A DNA stretch of 64,000 nucleotides from Corynebacterium marinum DSM 44953. GTDB lineage: Bacteria; Actinomycetota; Actinomycetes; Mycobacteriales; Mycobacteriaceae. Made by a program: the position numbers and the translations under genes. The stretch spans positions 2,418,001 through 2,482,000 of the forward strand of contig NZ_CP007790.1 of NCBI RefSeq assembly GCF_000835165.1, in the 5' to 3' direction. Positions 25,343 through 34,544 of this stretch are shown one piece after another (position 1 is the stretch's first letter; each line of letters opens with the position of its first letter). The notes beneath the pieces are model-generated. The model ran no database searches. It saw nothing but the letters and a program-made list of their open reading frames with translations, and was not told the DNA's origin.

Positions 25343-25370
25343 TCATCGACGATGCCTGCCAGTTCGTTAC
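25343..25370 (-). promoter_or_regulatory. SigD-like promoter before cmt2
   Basis: GTAACG (25370-25365) is followed by exactly 16 bases and then CGATGA (25348-25343). This is identical to the consensus reported for mycobacterial SigD. The predicted start site is about 40 bases before the cmt2 start codon. Confidence 0.65.
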
Positions 25371-25425
25371 CGAGCGGGTAGCGCTCATCTGTCTGCCCCT
25401 ACTGCGTGTAACTCTAGAGCAATAC

Positions 25426-25452
25426 GTAACGAAAAGCTCATTTGTTCGTTAC
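25426..25452. repeat. Inverted pair of GTAACGAA motifs
   Basis: GTAACGAA (25426-25433) and TTCGTTAC (25445-25452) form a perfect 8-bp dyad around an 11-base spacer, between aftB and the cmt2 SigD-like promoter. A third copy forms the -35 box of that promoter. It could be an operator or an additional sigma recognition element. Confidence 0.5.
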
Positions 25453-25487
25453 TGAACCGTGACTTTCCGGCGCCTCACCTGGGCTTT

Positions 25488-27455
25488 TCAGGTGAAATTT
25501 CCCCCCGGCCACGCGACCCTGACACCGGTTTGGACGGGACCGTGCTCCTCAATGACCTCCGCCGGATCGAGGCTGAATTCCAGCGTACGACCTTCTGTGA
25601 GCGAGAAGCGGAGGTTCGCCAGGAAACGGTCCACGCTCATCGGCTCGCGGTAGGTGGCCAGAAGTTCCGCCACGGCCGGGGTCTGCAGGGCCTGGCGCGC
25701 CAGCCCCGTAGCCTCCCGGTCGTACCAGCCGTGCAGGCCGTCCAGGGGAACCGCCGTGTCGGCGGCCTGCCACTCATGCGGCAACCACTTGTCGTGGCCC
25801 ACGCGGGCGTCCGGATCCCGGGGCTGACGGGCGGCGAGCGGGGTGGTCAGGCCGACGGTGTCGAGCACGCGCATCTCGAGCGGTGCATTCATACTGGTCA
25901 TGCCCAGATTGACGTGGTAAACGGTCGGCTGCAGAGACGCCAGCCCGGACGTGTCCTCGGCCGCCGCTGCGCGGGGGACGCGGGGGGTGGTGGTCCAGGA
26001 GAACGGCGCCGACTCCGAACCGGTGAGGATCTGGGACATCAGTCCGGCGTCCTCCGCCAGAGTCCGCTGCGCCACGTCGACATAGTCGTTCATGGCCCGC
26101 GCCGTCAGGAAATCCTCCGAGACGAGAGGCGGGTTCCCCTTCTCGCGGTACGTGGCAAAGGTCCAGAAGTCCCGCTCGTCGACGATACCCAGCTCCTCGT
26201 AGTCGGTCTCCCAGTCGATGGGGTGCCCGGTGATGACGGTGCTCACCGCCCACGCGGAGAGCACCGAGAACCCGGCGGCGGCCAGCAGGTCGAAACGCGG
26301 CAGGGAACGGCGCAGGTCGGACAACGGCACGACGGCCACCGGCAGCAGCAGCGCGAACAGCGGCAGCAGCAGCATGCGCCCGTGCATGAAATCTCCGCCG
26401 ACCCGCAGCACGTAGAGCAGGTGGATGGTGCCGGCGAGGAGGATGAGGCCGATCGCGGCGGCGGGGGTGCGCAGTCGAGCGCGGCCGGTGACCGGCGCGG
26501 CGGGGGTGCCGGAGGCGGGCGTGGAGAAGCGCCACAGGGTCACCGCCCCCAGCATGAGGACGACGACCAGCGCCAGCCACAGCCAGTAGGGGTCGACGAA
26601 GTCCCGGGCGTAGGCCCAGCCGTCGGCCCACTCGGCGTCCCCGGCGGACTTGGCCACAGCCGTATGCGGGGTGATCAGGCCGTAATAACCCATGCGGAAG
26701 ATCTGGTAACCGGCGGGCACAGGCAGGGCGGCCGCGAGGATCAGCCCCCGTTGCCGCCAACCGGCGGCGGAGAACAGGATGAGGAGCCCGGTGAGGCCGC
26801 CGTAGAGCGCGAGCTCGGGACGCACCAGCCAGGACAGTCCCGCCCAGAAAGCCAGCCAGTAGGTGACGGTCTCCGGCCACGGCCCGGAGTGGTGCCGGCC
26901 CGTGGGCTCCTTCCGGGTCGCCCAGCTGACCAGCAGCCACCACAGGCCGGCGATCCACAGCAGGCTCAGCCCCCACTCCAGGCCGGAGGTGGCGAAATCT
27001 CTCGCCGGAGGCAGCGCCAGGTAGACCAGCCCGCCGGCCGGCAGGAGCAGCAGGGAGACCCGGTGCCGGTAGAGGCGGGTGGTCCCCCACGCCGCCAGCC
27101 CCAGGGCCGCGGTGGTGAACAGCAGAGCCAGCCACAGGGCGATGATCTCCAGGCGGGCGTCCGTGACCAGGGCCACCAGGTAGATGAGGTACTGCCACAG
27201 CGTGGAGGTGTTGGCCTCGACGCGCTCCCCCGCGTTGAACACCGGGCCGTTGCCGGCCAGCAGGTTGCGCACGGTGCGCAGGACGATGAGCCCGTCATCG
27301 CTCATCCAGCGGCGCTGCCAGCCCCCGGCAAAGGCGAGGACGGCGACGAGGACCGCGCTGGCCACCCCGGTCCACAAGGTCAGGGATGCCCGGGCGGTCC
27401 GGTTCTGGCGCGTCGTGCTGGGAGAGTGACCGGACAACCCGGCAGCCGTGGTCAT
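25488..27455 (-). CDS. aftB: Terminal beta-(1->2) arabinofuranosyltransferase AftB
   Basis: A 655-residue GT-C membrane protein with about 9-10 membrane segments and a large C-terminal extracytoplasmic domain. The DD motif in the first periplasmic loop (SDDGLIVLRTVRNLLAG) is followed by GPVFNAGERVEANTSTLWQY, the AftB signature. It adds the terminal beta-arabinofuranose to arabinan, using decaprenyl-phosphoarabinose. It lies 60 bases downstream of ubiA, which makes that donor. A TANNNT box 7 bases before the start codon suggests it also has its own leaderless transcript. Database entries sometimes misname the family as a flagellar ZomB-like protein. Confidence 0.92.
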   Translation of the reverse strand: MTTAAGLSGHSPSTTRQNRTARASLTLWTGVASAVLVAVLAFAGGWQRRWMSDDGLIVLRTVRNLLAGNGPVFNAGERVEANTSTLWQYLIYLVALVTDARLEIIALWLALLFTTAALGLAAWGTTRLYRHRVSLLLLPAGGLVYLALPPARDFATSGLEWGLSLLWIAGLWWLLVSWATRKEPTGRHHSGPWPETVTYWLAFWAGLSWLVRPELALYGGLTGLLILFSAAGWRQRGLILAAALPVPAGYQIFRMGYYGLITPHTAVAKSAGDAEWADGWAYARDFVDPYWLWLALVVVLMLGAVTLWRFSTPASGTPAAPVTGRARLRTPAAAIGLILLAGTIHLLYVLRVGGDFMHGRMLLLPLFALLLPVAVVPLSDLRRSLPRFDLLAAAGFSVLSAWAVSTVITGHPIDWETDYEELGIVDERDFWTFATYREKGNPPLVSEDFLTARAMNDYVDVAQRTLAEDAGLMSQILTGSESAPFSWTTTPRVPRAAAAEDTSGLASLQPTVYHVNLGMTSMNAPLEMRVLDTVGLTTPLAARQPRDPDARVGHDKWLPHEWQAADTAVPLDGLHGWYDREATGLARQALQTPAVAELLATYREPMSVDRFLANLRFSLTEGRTLEFSLDPAEVIEEHGPVQTGVRVAWPGGNFT

Positions 27456-27462
27456 GCGGCAG

Positions 27463-27468
27463 ATGTTA
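27463..27468 (-). promoter_or_regulatory. Leaderless -10 box of aftB
   Basis: TAACAT lies exactly 7 bases before the aftB ATG, and no Shine-Dalgarno sequence is present. This fits transcription starting at or next to the start codon. Confidence 0.5.
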
Positions 27469-27515
27469 GCAGGGGGACGGGTGCGGTCCGGGAACCACCG
27501 GGGACCGTCCCGCGC

Positions 27516-28511
27516 CTACAGCGCCGGCACGAGGTAGACGGCCATCACGATGCACACGATCCACAACAGGGCGAGCGCCTGGAGGACCCGGTCGGACAGC
27601 GCCATCTCGTCCGGCGCACCGCCGTCGCCGCGGTCGACGTCCGCGGCGTAGCGCAGGATAGCGATGGTGAACGGCACCATGGAGACCTGGTACCAGATGC
27701 TCGCCATGCCCTCGACAGCGTTGGAGAGCTGGAAGCCCCACAGGGCGTAGCTCATGACCACGGCCGTCGCCGCCAGCGTCCATACGAAACGAAGGTAGGT
27801 CGGGGTGTAACCCTGGAGGGAACGGCGGATCTTCTTGCCGGTGCGTTCGGCGAGCAGCAGCTCGGAGTAGCGCTTGCCGGAGGCCATGAACAGTGAACCA
27901 AAGGCCGCGACCAGCAGGAACCACTGCGAGAGCTCGATGCCTGCGGCGACGCCGCCGGCCATGGCGCGCAGCATGAAACCGGACGAGACCAGCGCGATGT
28001 CGATGACCGGCAGGTGCTTCCAGCCGAAGCAGTAGCCGAGCTGCAGCGCAATGTACACGCTGACCACAGCAGCCAGCCCCCAGCCGGAGGAGGCCAGGAA
28101 GGACAGGCCCACGGCGGCGACGATGAGGATGACCGCCATCGCATACGCCAGGTTGATGGGCAGCATGCCCGAAGCGATCGGGCGATAGCGCTTCGTCGGG
28201 TGCTCGCGGTCGGCGTCGACGTCGCGGGCGTCGTTGACCAGGTAGATCGATGAGGCGGCCAGACAGAAGACGACGAAGGCCAGGAGGACGTCGAGAAGCG
28301 TGCGCCCGTCGGTGAGGGCCTCCGCGCCGGCCGCGGCGGGGGCCGCGACGACGAGGACGTTCTTCACCCACTGCTTGGGGCGCAACGCCTTGAGCATGGC
28401 GTCCGGGAGGTTCTTCGGCGGACGCCGCTTGCGGGTGTTGTCGATGCCCTCGGTGTGCGGTTCCGGGTAGAAGATCCCCGTTCTTTCCTCCGCCAGGTGT
28501 TCCTCGCTCAC
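27516..28511 (-). CDS. ubiA: Decaprenyl-phosphate phosphoribosyltransferase (DPPR synthase, UbiA family)
   Basis: A 331-residue UbiA-superfamily prenyltransferase with about 8-9 membrane segments. It joins 5-phosphoribose diphosphate to decaprenyl-phosphate, the first committed step to the arabinose donor. Motifs: SIYLVNDARDVDADREHPTK (NDxxDxxxD), and a second Asp-rich patch DVDRGDGG late in the protein. The GTG start (28509-28511) has GAGGAAA 6 bases away and overlaps the PAP2 stop (GTGA). It is coupled to the phosphatase that dephosphorylates its product, as in mycobacteria and C. glutamicum. Confidence 0.93.
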   Translation of the reverse strand: MSEEHLAEERTGIFYPEPHTEGIDNTRKRRPPKNLPDAMLKALRPKQWVKNVLVVAAPAAAGAEALTDGRTLLDVLLAFVVFCLAASSIYLVNDARDVDADREHPTKRYRPIASGMLPINLAYAMAVILIVAAVGLSFLASSGWGLAAVVSVYIALQLGYCFGWKHLPVIDIALVSSGFMLRAMAGGVAAGIELSQWFLLVAAFGSLFMASGKRYSELLLAERTGKKIRRSLQGYTPTYLRFVWTLAATAVVMSYALWGFQLSNAVEGMASIWYQVSMVPFTIAILRYAADVDRGDGGAPDEMALSDRVLQALALLWIVCIVMAVYLVPAL

Positions 28512-29011
28512 GCGGTTTTCCTCTCGATTGTGGAGACGACCCTGGCAGTCGCGGCACCCAGCACCGCCCCTGCCAGTGTGTCGGTCGGGTAGTGCACTCC
28601 CAGCACCATACGGGACACCATCATCACCGGAATGCCCAGAAGCGGCAAGCGGGAACCGGTGAGATCCGCCAGCGACGTCAGCGCCGCGGCGGTGGAGGTG
28701 GCGTGGGAGGAGGGGAAGGACATCCGCGAGGGCGTGCCGACGCCCACCCGGATGCGGGGGTCGTGGGGACGCGTGCGGCGCACGATGCGCTTGATCACCA
28801 CGGAAGCCGCGTGGGAGGTGAACGCAGAGGCGCCCAACGCCAGCCACTGGCGGCGGCGGCGCCCGTCGACGGCCGCCCCCGTCCCCGACAAAGCGAACCA
28901 GCCGAGGGAATGCTCCCCGAAATGGGACAGCGCCGTGGCGGTGCGCACCACGCCCGGCCGCTCGAAGAGTTCATCCTGGAGCCGGACCAGGAGATCCACT
29001 TCCCGGCTCAT
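28508..29011 (-). CDS. PAP2-family phosphatase (decaprenylphosphoryl-5-phosphoribose phosphatase)
   Basis: A 167-residue membrane phosphatase with the three PAP2 motifs: KRIVRRTRP, PSSHATS, and SRMVLGVHYPTD. Its place between ubiA and glfT2, with 4-base overlaps on both sides, marks it as the phosphatase that turns decaprenylphosphoryl-phosphoribose into decaprenylphosphoryl-ribose. DprE1/DprE2 would then epimerise this to the arabinose donor. Three to four membrane segments are visible. The mycobacterial counterpart is Rv3807c. Confidence 0.88.
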   Translation of the reverse strand: MSREVDLLVRLQDELFERPGVVRTATALSHFGEHSLGWFALSGTGAAVDGRRRRQWLALGASAFTSHAASVVIKRIVRRTRPHDPRIRVGVGTPSRMSFPSSHATSTAAALTSLADLTGSRLPLLGIPVMMVSRMVLGVHYPTDTLAGAVLGAATARVVSTIERKTA

Positions 29012-30993
29012 CCGAAGATCCTCCGCCAGGACTCCCGGCTGACCAGCTCCGGCTGGGCGGCGCGGTAGGTGCCGCGCAGCTCGTCGAACCGCCCGGTGAT
29101 CTCCTTCTGGAGCGCCCGGCTCTCCTTGAGCAGCTTCTCCGCCAGCTCGCGGTCGCGCCGCCGGTAGGCGACGCCGTTGTTGCCGGCGGTGGTGACGGTC
29201 GCGCCGTCGAGACGAGAGAGGGAGAACCAGCGGGCCTCGATGGGCGAGAGGTTGGCCTGCGGCGTCTCGTGGTGCCGCGGGTCCTCCTTGCCCAGGGAGT
29301 GCTTCAGCCCCTTGAGCAACCAGGCCGCCTTCTTCACCTTGGCCAGGCGTCCGCCGATGTCCCTGGTCGGGACGCCCGGCGCCCCGGAGGGGGCGGGAAG
29401 GTCGGTGGCGGACGGGAGGACCACCGCGTCGGAGTAGTTCTTCCGGATCGCGGCGATGCGCGGCAGGGAGGTCTCCAGGATGTCGAAGAGCTGGCCGGGG
29501 CCGGCGAGGAAATCCTTCATGGCCTCGTTCTGGATGGCCACGGTGGAATACTCCAGGCACAGCAGATGCTTGATGGTGGCCTTCTGCATGGAACGGATGA
29601 TGCCGTCGACGGAGCCGTCGTGGTAGAGAGCGGCCACGATGAGGCGGTTGCGCAGGTGGAAGTATGCCTGCCAGTCGATGGCGTCGTCCTTGTCCGACCA
29701 GGCCATGTGCCAGATGGCGATGCCCGGCCAGGTCGCGGTCGGGAATCCGTGGACCCCGGCGCGCAGGCCGTACTCGGCGTCGTCCCACTTGATGAACAGC
29801 GGCAGCGGCTGGCCGATCTTCTCGGCGACCACCCGCGGGATCATGCACATCCACCAGCCGTTGTAGTCCACGTCGATGCGGCGGTGCAGGTCGCGGGAGT
29901 TCGGGGCGTCCGGGTCGTCGCCGTAGGCGCCGCGGTCGGACAGCGGGTGCCGGGAGAAGTCGTGGTCGTAGTGGACGTGCGGCGCGGAGGTCCACATGAA
30001 GTCGCGGCGTCCGACCACTTCGCCCATCGAGTGCAGGTGGCTGCGCTCCTGGAGGTTGAGCATCTGCCCGCCGACGAGCATCGGCGACTTGGCGTAACGG
30101 GCGACCTGCAGGGCACGCAGGACAGAGTCCGGTTCGATGGCGATGTCGTCGTCCATGTAGAGGATGTACGGGGACTGCGCAGCGCCGGCCGGGCCGTCGC
30201 CGAGAGCCTCGTACATGATGCGGGAGTAACCGCCGGAGCCGCCGAGGTTGCCCTGGCGGAACTCGTGGAAACGGTCCCCGAAGTGGGCGACCGCCTCGTC
30301 GTAACCGGGTTCGTCGGCAGGGTGCCGGTTCCCCTGGTCCGGCATGACGACCGCGTCGATGGCGGCGTCGACGAGCGGATCCTCGCCGAGTGCCCGCAGG
30401 GCTGCGACGGCATCGTGGGGGCGGTTGAACGTGGGGATGCCCACGGTGGCGCGCTTCTCGAAGGGTCCGACCTCCGTGCCGTCCGGCATGATCTGCGGAC
30501 CCGGCGCGCGGTCGGCGAACCAGCCCGCCTCGGTGATGGTGGCGTCCGTTTCGGCGGTGACGTCGAACCACACCCAACCGCCGTCCTCGAAGTGGGACAG
30601 CGGAATGGTGAATTCCGCCACATCGTCAGTAATCAGGTTCCCGGCGACCGCCACGCGGGCCCCGTCGATCTTGGAGCGGTACACCTCAATGCTGGCGGTG
30701 CCGGCCACATTCATGCGCAGGAGCACATGCTCCAGCTGCGACCAGCGGCGCCAGTAGCTGGCGGGGAAAGCGTTGAAGTAGGTCTGGAAGGAGGCCTCCG
30801 CACCCGCGGGAACGGTCACGGTGACACGATCCCCCCAGGTCAGGCGCTCTTTGTTCTGCTCCGCCTCAATAAGGTAGAGCATCCGTACATCGTGCGGTTC
30901 GCCCTTCCTGGGCAGCAGGATTCGCTGCAGCATCTCGCGCACGTCGTCGTCTCCGTTGTTTTTCACTTCTGGTGGCTCCACCTTTCGAGTCAT
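29008..30993 (-). CDS. glfT2: Galactofuranosyltransferase GlfT2
   Basis: A 661-residue GT2 enzyme that polymerises the galactan of arabinogalactan from UDP-galactofuranose. An N-terminal beta-sandwich (about 1-200) precedes the GT-A domain with VGIPTFNRPHDAV, the metal motif YMDDDIAIEPDS near residue 279, the catalytic region KWDDAEYGLRAG near 405, and IWHMAWSDKDD with the ligand His. The start taken is the ATG at 30991-30993; a GGAG directly abuts it and an upstream TACCCT could give a very short leader, so the exact start is uncertain. A GTG at 31038 would add 15 residues. The PAP2 gene overlaps its stop (ATGA). Confidence 0.93.
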   Translation of the reverse strand: MTRKVEPPEVKNNGDDDVREMLQRILLPRKGEPHDVRMLYLIEAEQNKERLTWGDRVTVTVPAGAEASFQTYFNAFPASYWRRWSQLEHVLLRMNVAGTASIEVYRSKIDGARVAVAGNLITDDVAEFTIPLSHFEDGGWVWFDVTAETDATITEAGWFADRAPGPQIMPDGTEVGPFEKRATVGIPTFNRPHDAVAALRALGEDPLVDAAIDAVVMPDQGNRHPADEPGYDEAVAHFGDRFHEFRQGNLGGSGGYSRIMYEALGDGPAGAAQSPYILYMDDDIAIEPDSVLRALQVARYAKSPMLVGGQMLNLQERSHLHSMGEVVGRRDFMWTSAPHVHYDHDFSRHPLSDRGAYGDDPDAPNSRDLHRRIDVDYNGWWMCMIPRVVAEKIGQPLPLFIKWDDAEYGLRAGVHGFPTATWPGIAIWHMAWSDKDDAIDWQAYFHLRNRLIVAALYHDGSVDGIIRSMQKATIKHLLCLEYSTVAIQNEAMKDFLAGPGQLFDILETSLPRIAAIRKNYSDAVVLPSATDLPAPSGAPGVPTRDIGGRLAKVKKAAWLLKGLKHSLGKEDPRHHETPQANLSPIEARWFSLSRLDGATVTTAGNNGVAYRRRDRELAEKLLKESRALQKEITGRFDELRGTYRAAQPELVSRESWRRIFG

Positions 30994-31489
30994 CTCCGGA
31001 ACTAGGGTAGTGCCCCCGGCACGAATTTCGGGGCGCACTCACCGGGAGCGCTCTCAACCCGCGTCTGTTCGGGCGGCTGTTCCTCGGGGTGGGCCTGCCG
31101 GTCACTTCCCCCGCCACCCTCATGGCGCCCTGCGCGTCCGCCTGGGGCGCCGCACAAGCGGTGCGAGATGATCGATCTGACGGATGGGGCCTGTTCCGGA
31201 GACGGGGAGCTGGCGCCCGAAGGGATCCCGGGGGTCCGCGTGGGGTGCCGGGGTCGACGACGACAACCTCGACGGCACGGTGCGGGAGTTCGGCGGGGAC
31301 GGGCGCCCCCGACCTCATCAGCGCGGAGCGTGACAGGCGGGCGGCGGAGCGGAAGAAAGTCCGGATCGCACCGGGAGGTGCGGGATCCGGACTGTCGCCC
31401 AGCCTGCGGCTGCGGCAACTACGCGCCTCCCGCCGTGGCGGACACGTGACATACCGCCGGCCAGCGGGCGGTCACGGTTCCTGCGGTTT
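30994..31489. other. 496-base region without a clear gene between glfT2 and the ArsC-like pair
   Basis: Several short open frames overlap here in all frames, and none resembles a family I know. Successive frames on the plus strand give protein-like stretches (MIDLTDGACSGDGELAPEGI; VDDDNLDGTVREFGGDGR; DLISAERDRRAAERKK) that do not connect without frameshifts. This could be a decayed gene. The region also contains the terminator of the ArsC-like genes (31359-31392). Confidence 0.4.
31359..31392 (-). terminator. Terminator after the ArsC-like genes
   Basis: The outer stem GTCCGGATC / GATCCGGAC (9 bp) and inner stem GCACC / GGTGC with a GGGA loop are separated by a 2-base bulge. Reading leftwards a TTTCTT tract follows. 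It lies about 100 bases after the stop of the upstream gene. Confidence 0.6.
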
Positions 31490-32131
31490 CTAGGCGGCCA
31501 GACGCTGCGCGGAGAGCGGGACGAAGGGGATGTCCAGGTCGGTGAGCAGGCCGGCGACGCGGGCCTCGAGGTCGTCGGCGAAGGTGCGGATCTGCTCCGC
31601 GTTCATGCCGTCAGTCTGCGGCACGTCCCACCGGAGGAAGCTGCGGCCGGGCAGATCGGGGGTCTCTTCGCTGTCCAGGTAGACCACCAGGTCGGCGGCG
31701 GACACGGTGCGCCGGCGGTCGCTGTCGTAGCTGACGGAATCGGCGCGCAGGCCGCGCTCGTCCATGACCCATTCGATGAGGCTGTCGCTGCGGTTCTCCG
31801 GATGGGTGTCCGCGACGGTCGCCACGACTGCGTTGTCACTGATGCGCCGTGCAGTGGCCGCAGCGAGGATCGCGCGGGCGGCGTTGGTCCGGCTGGCGAA
31901 GAGGATCCGCTTGCGCGGGGTGCCGATCCGCCCGTGGCTCCACAGGTGCGCCTCGATCCGCTCCGCCGCCTCTCGGTGGACCAGCAGCGGCATGAAGTCG
32001 CTGATCCGCGCGGTAGCCGCGTGCTCGGAGATCACGTGCTCGAGAATCTCGTCGATGAGCGCGCTGTCGGCGCGGTGGCCGAAGCGGGTGTACAGGTCGT
32101 GGCGGACGGGGCGGAAGATGTTCTCGTTCAT
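31490..32131 (-). CDS. ArsC/LMW-phosphatase-like protein lacking the catalytic cysteine
   Basis: A 213-residue paralogue of the next gene upstream, the same length. An N-terminal three-helix bundle (NENIFRPVRHDLYTRFGH onward, residues 1-60) resembles that of corynebacterial thiol-dependent arsenate reductases. The phosphatase-like domain follows, but the P-loop reads ILFASRTNAARAILAAA where the active paralogue has VLYVCQRNAGRSQLAAC. The catalytic Cys is Ser, and the Gly and Ser of the loop are changed too. It is therefore likely inactive as a phosphatase or arsenate reductase. It may act as a binding or dimer partner, since the helical domain is a dimerisation module in this family. It has its own promoter. 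Confidence 0.8.
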   Translation of the reverse strand: MNENIFRPVRHDLYTRFGHRADSALIDEILEHVISEHAATARISDFMPLLVHREAAERIEAHLWSHGRIGTPRKRILFASRTNAARAILAAATARRISDNAVVATVADTHPENRSDSLIEWVMDERGLRADSVSYDSDRRRTVSAADLVVYLDSEETPDLPGRSFLRWDVPQTDGMNAEQIRTFADDLEARVAGLLTDLDIPFVPLSAQRLAA

Positions 32132-32193
32132 TATTACACTCACTTTCTCGGTGCGGCGGGCCCAGAAGCCCGGCCGCAAGTCGTTTACCTTTC

Positions 32194-32227
32194 GTTCACT
32201 TTAGATGAACATAAGGTGAACGAGCAA
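32194..32227 (-). promoter_or_regulatory. Promoter with embedded dyad before the Cys-less ArsC-like gene
   Basis: Reading leftwards, TTGCTC (32227-32222), an 18-base spacer and TAAAGT (32203-32198) form a promoter. The dyad GTTCA-N7-TGAAC (32194-32210) encloses the -10 box. The same -10 box and dyad layout occur before the neighbouring ArsC-like gene (33074-33118). Confidence 0.6.
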
Positions 32228-32270
32228 GTGTTGTGCTGGCCTTTTCTGTTCACGATTCCCATTATCGCAG

Positions 32271-32285
32271 GTTAACGCAGTTAAC
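32271..32285. repeat. GTTAAC tandem dyad
   Basis: GTTAAC-GCA-GTTAAC repeats the half-sites of the dyad found before the active ArsC-like gene, here with two bases less spacing. It lies between the two paralogues, about 140 bases before the start of the downstream one. Confidence 0.4.
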
Positions 32286-32383
32286 TATCCGTTCATCTTC
32301 CCGCCCCTCCGGACAGAAAAGCTCCCCCCGAACGACAAAACCGCCACCCGCCGGGGAGGCGGATGGCGGCGAACTTCGGGCGG

Positions 32384-33025
32384 TTAATTGACGGAGGCCC
32401 CGGAGGCCGACTCGCTGGGCTCGACGTCGAGCTCGTGGAGCAGCTCGCGGACCTTCGCCTCGACCTCGTCGGCAATGCGCCGGACAGTCTCGATCCCCCG
32501 CCCCGCGGGGTCGCCGATGTTCCAGTAGACGTAACGGTGCCCCGGGACAGCCGGAAGCTCCTCGACGCCCATCAGCACCACGACCTCGGCACGGTGGACT
32601 GTGCGCGGGATGATCGTCGCCTTGTAGACGTGCTCCGTCGAGATTCCCCGCTCCTCCAGGACGGCGAGCACGTTCGGATCGACCCCGTCCTCCGGATCGA
32701 GACCGATGGAGCGGACGAAGACCCGGTCCCCCGCGAGATGATGGGTGATGCAGGCCGCCAGCTGCGAACGGCCGGCATTGCGCTGGCACACGTAGAGCAC
32801 CTCCGGGCGCGCCACGACCTGCGGAGCGCTCTTGGCGGCGAGCTGCTCGAGCACCTCGGAGACCTCGCGCTCCACGAGGACGGGCAGGTAGGTCTTGATC
32901 CTGGCCCGTGCGGAAACCTCGGCGACCGTCCGGTCGAGGAGGTCGTCGATCATGTCGGCCTCGAAGTGCTGGCCGTAGCGGCGGTGCAGGTCCTCGCGGA
33001 CGATGGCGAAACGGTCACCGGTCAT
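32384..33025 (-). CDS. Arsenate reductase ArsC / LMW protein tyrosine phosphatase family protein with three-helix bundle
   Basis: A 213-residue protein. Residues 1-70 form a three-helix bundle (dimerisation domain), followed by an LMW-PTP-type domain with the P-loop VCQRNAGRSQLA (Cys-x5-Arg-Ser). Downstream, ADVVVLMGVEELPAVPG stands at the usual Asp/Pro region. In C. glutamicum, proteins of this family reduce arsenate with mycothiol and mycoredoxin. No ars permease or ArsR gene is nearby, so a protein phosphatase role is also possible. The start ATG at 33023-33025 has AAAGGGGT about 9 bases away. The promoter, operator-like dyad and leader hairpin lie in the 130 bases upstream. Confidence 0.82.
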   Translation of the reverse strand: MTGDRFAIVREDLHRRYGQHFEADMIDDLLDRTVAEVSARARIKTYLPVLVEREVSEVLEQLAAKSAPQVVARPEVLYVCQRNAGRSQLAACITHHLAGDRVFVRSIGLDPEDGVDPNVLAVLEERGISTEHVYKATIIPRTVHRAEVVVLMGVEELPAVPGHRYVYWNIGDPAGRGIETVRRIADEVEAKVRELLHELDVEPSESASGASVN

Positions 33026-33051
33026 TATGATGACCCCTTTCTGTGCGGGCG

Positions 33052-33070
33052 GGAGAACCGGAGGTTCTCC
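33052..33070 (-). promoter_or_regulatory. Perfect hairpin in the leader of the ArsC-like gene
   Basis: GGAGAACC and GGTTCTCC form an 8-bp stem with a 3-base loop, between the promoter and the ribosome binding site. No T-run follows, so it is not a simple terminator. It could stabilise the RNA or serve as a protein site. Confidence 0.4.
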
Positions 33071-33073
33071 TTT

Positions 33074-33118
33074 AGTTAACCTGCTGTTAACTTTACGCCG
33101 GGTGGTTGGCACTGGCAA
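33074..33118 (-). promoter_or_regulatory. Promoter and dyad before the ArsC-like gene
   Basis: Reading leftwards, TTGCCA (33118-33113), a 17-base spacer and TAAAGT (33095-33090) form a good promoter. The dyad AGTTAAC-N5-GTTAACT (33074-33092) overlaps the -10 box, a placement typical of a repressor operator. The 17-base layout GTTAA-N7-TTAAC matches that before the paralogue. Confidence 0.65.
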
Positions 33119-33154
33119 GAAAGTAGTGCGCGGGCCGAAACAACCCCCGCCACC

Positions 33155-34429
<1,275 letters not shown>

Positions 34430-34474
34430 CTAGCCCCATTCCTGCATTTTCCTCACTCAAGTATCATGGGCCAC

Positions 34475-34480
34475 TAATAT
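34475..34480 (+). promoter_or_regulatory. -10 box before the PGRP amidase
   Basis: TAATAT precedes the amidase start by 65 bases. The flanks hold two near-copies of TGGGCCACT and TC(A/G)AGTATCA in opposite order (34457-34474 and 34503-34523), which may be regulatory. Confidence 0.4.
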
Positions 34481-34544
34481 CGGTTACAGTTCACTCTGAC
34501 CCATTGGGCCACTCGAGTATCAGCTATTCCAGGGAGTATCCACC

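Noticed and set aside
25290..27896. An 868-codon open frame on the plus strand opposite aftB
   Set aside because: It is an antisense shadow of aftB, with Gln/Gly/Pro/Arg-rich sequence and no domain.
31089..31493. A 134-codon open frame between glfT2 and the ArsC-like pair
   Set aside because: Composition is Arg/Gly/Pro-rich and it crosses the terminator hairpin; I kept only the note that the area may hold a decayed gene.
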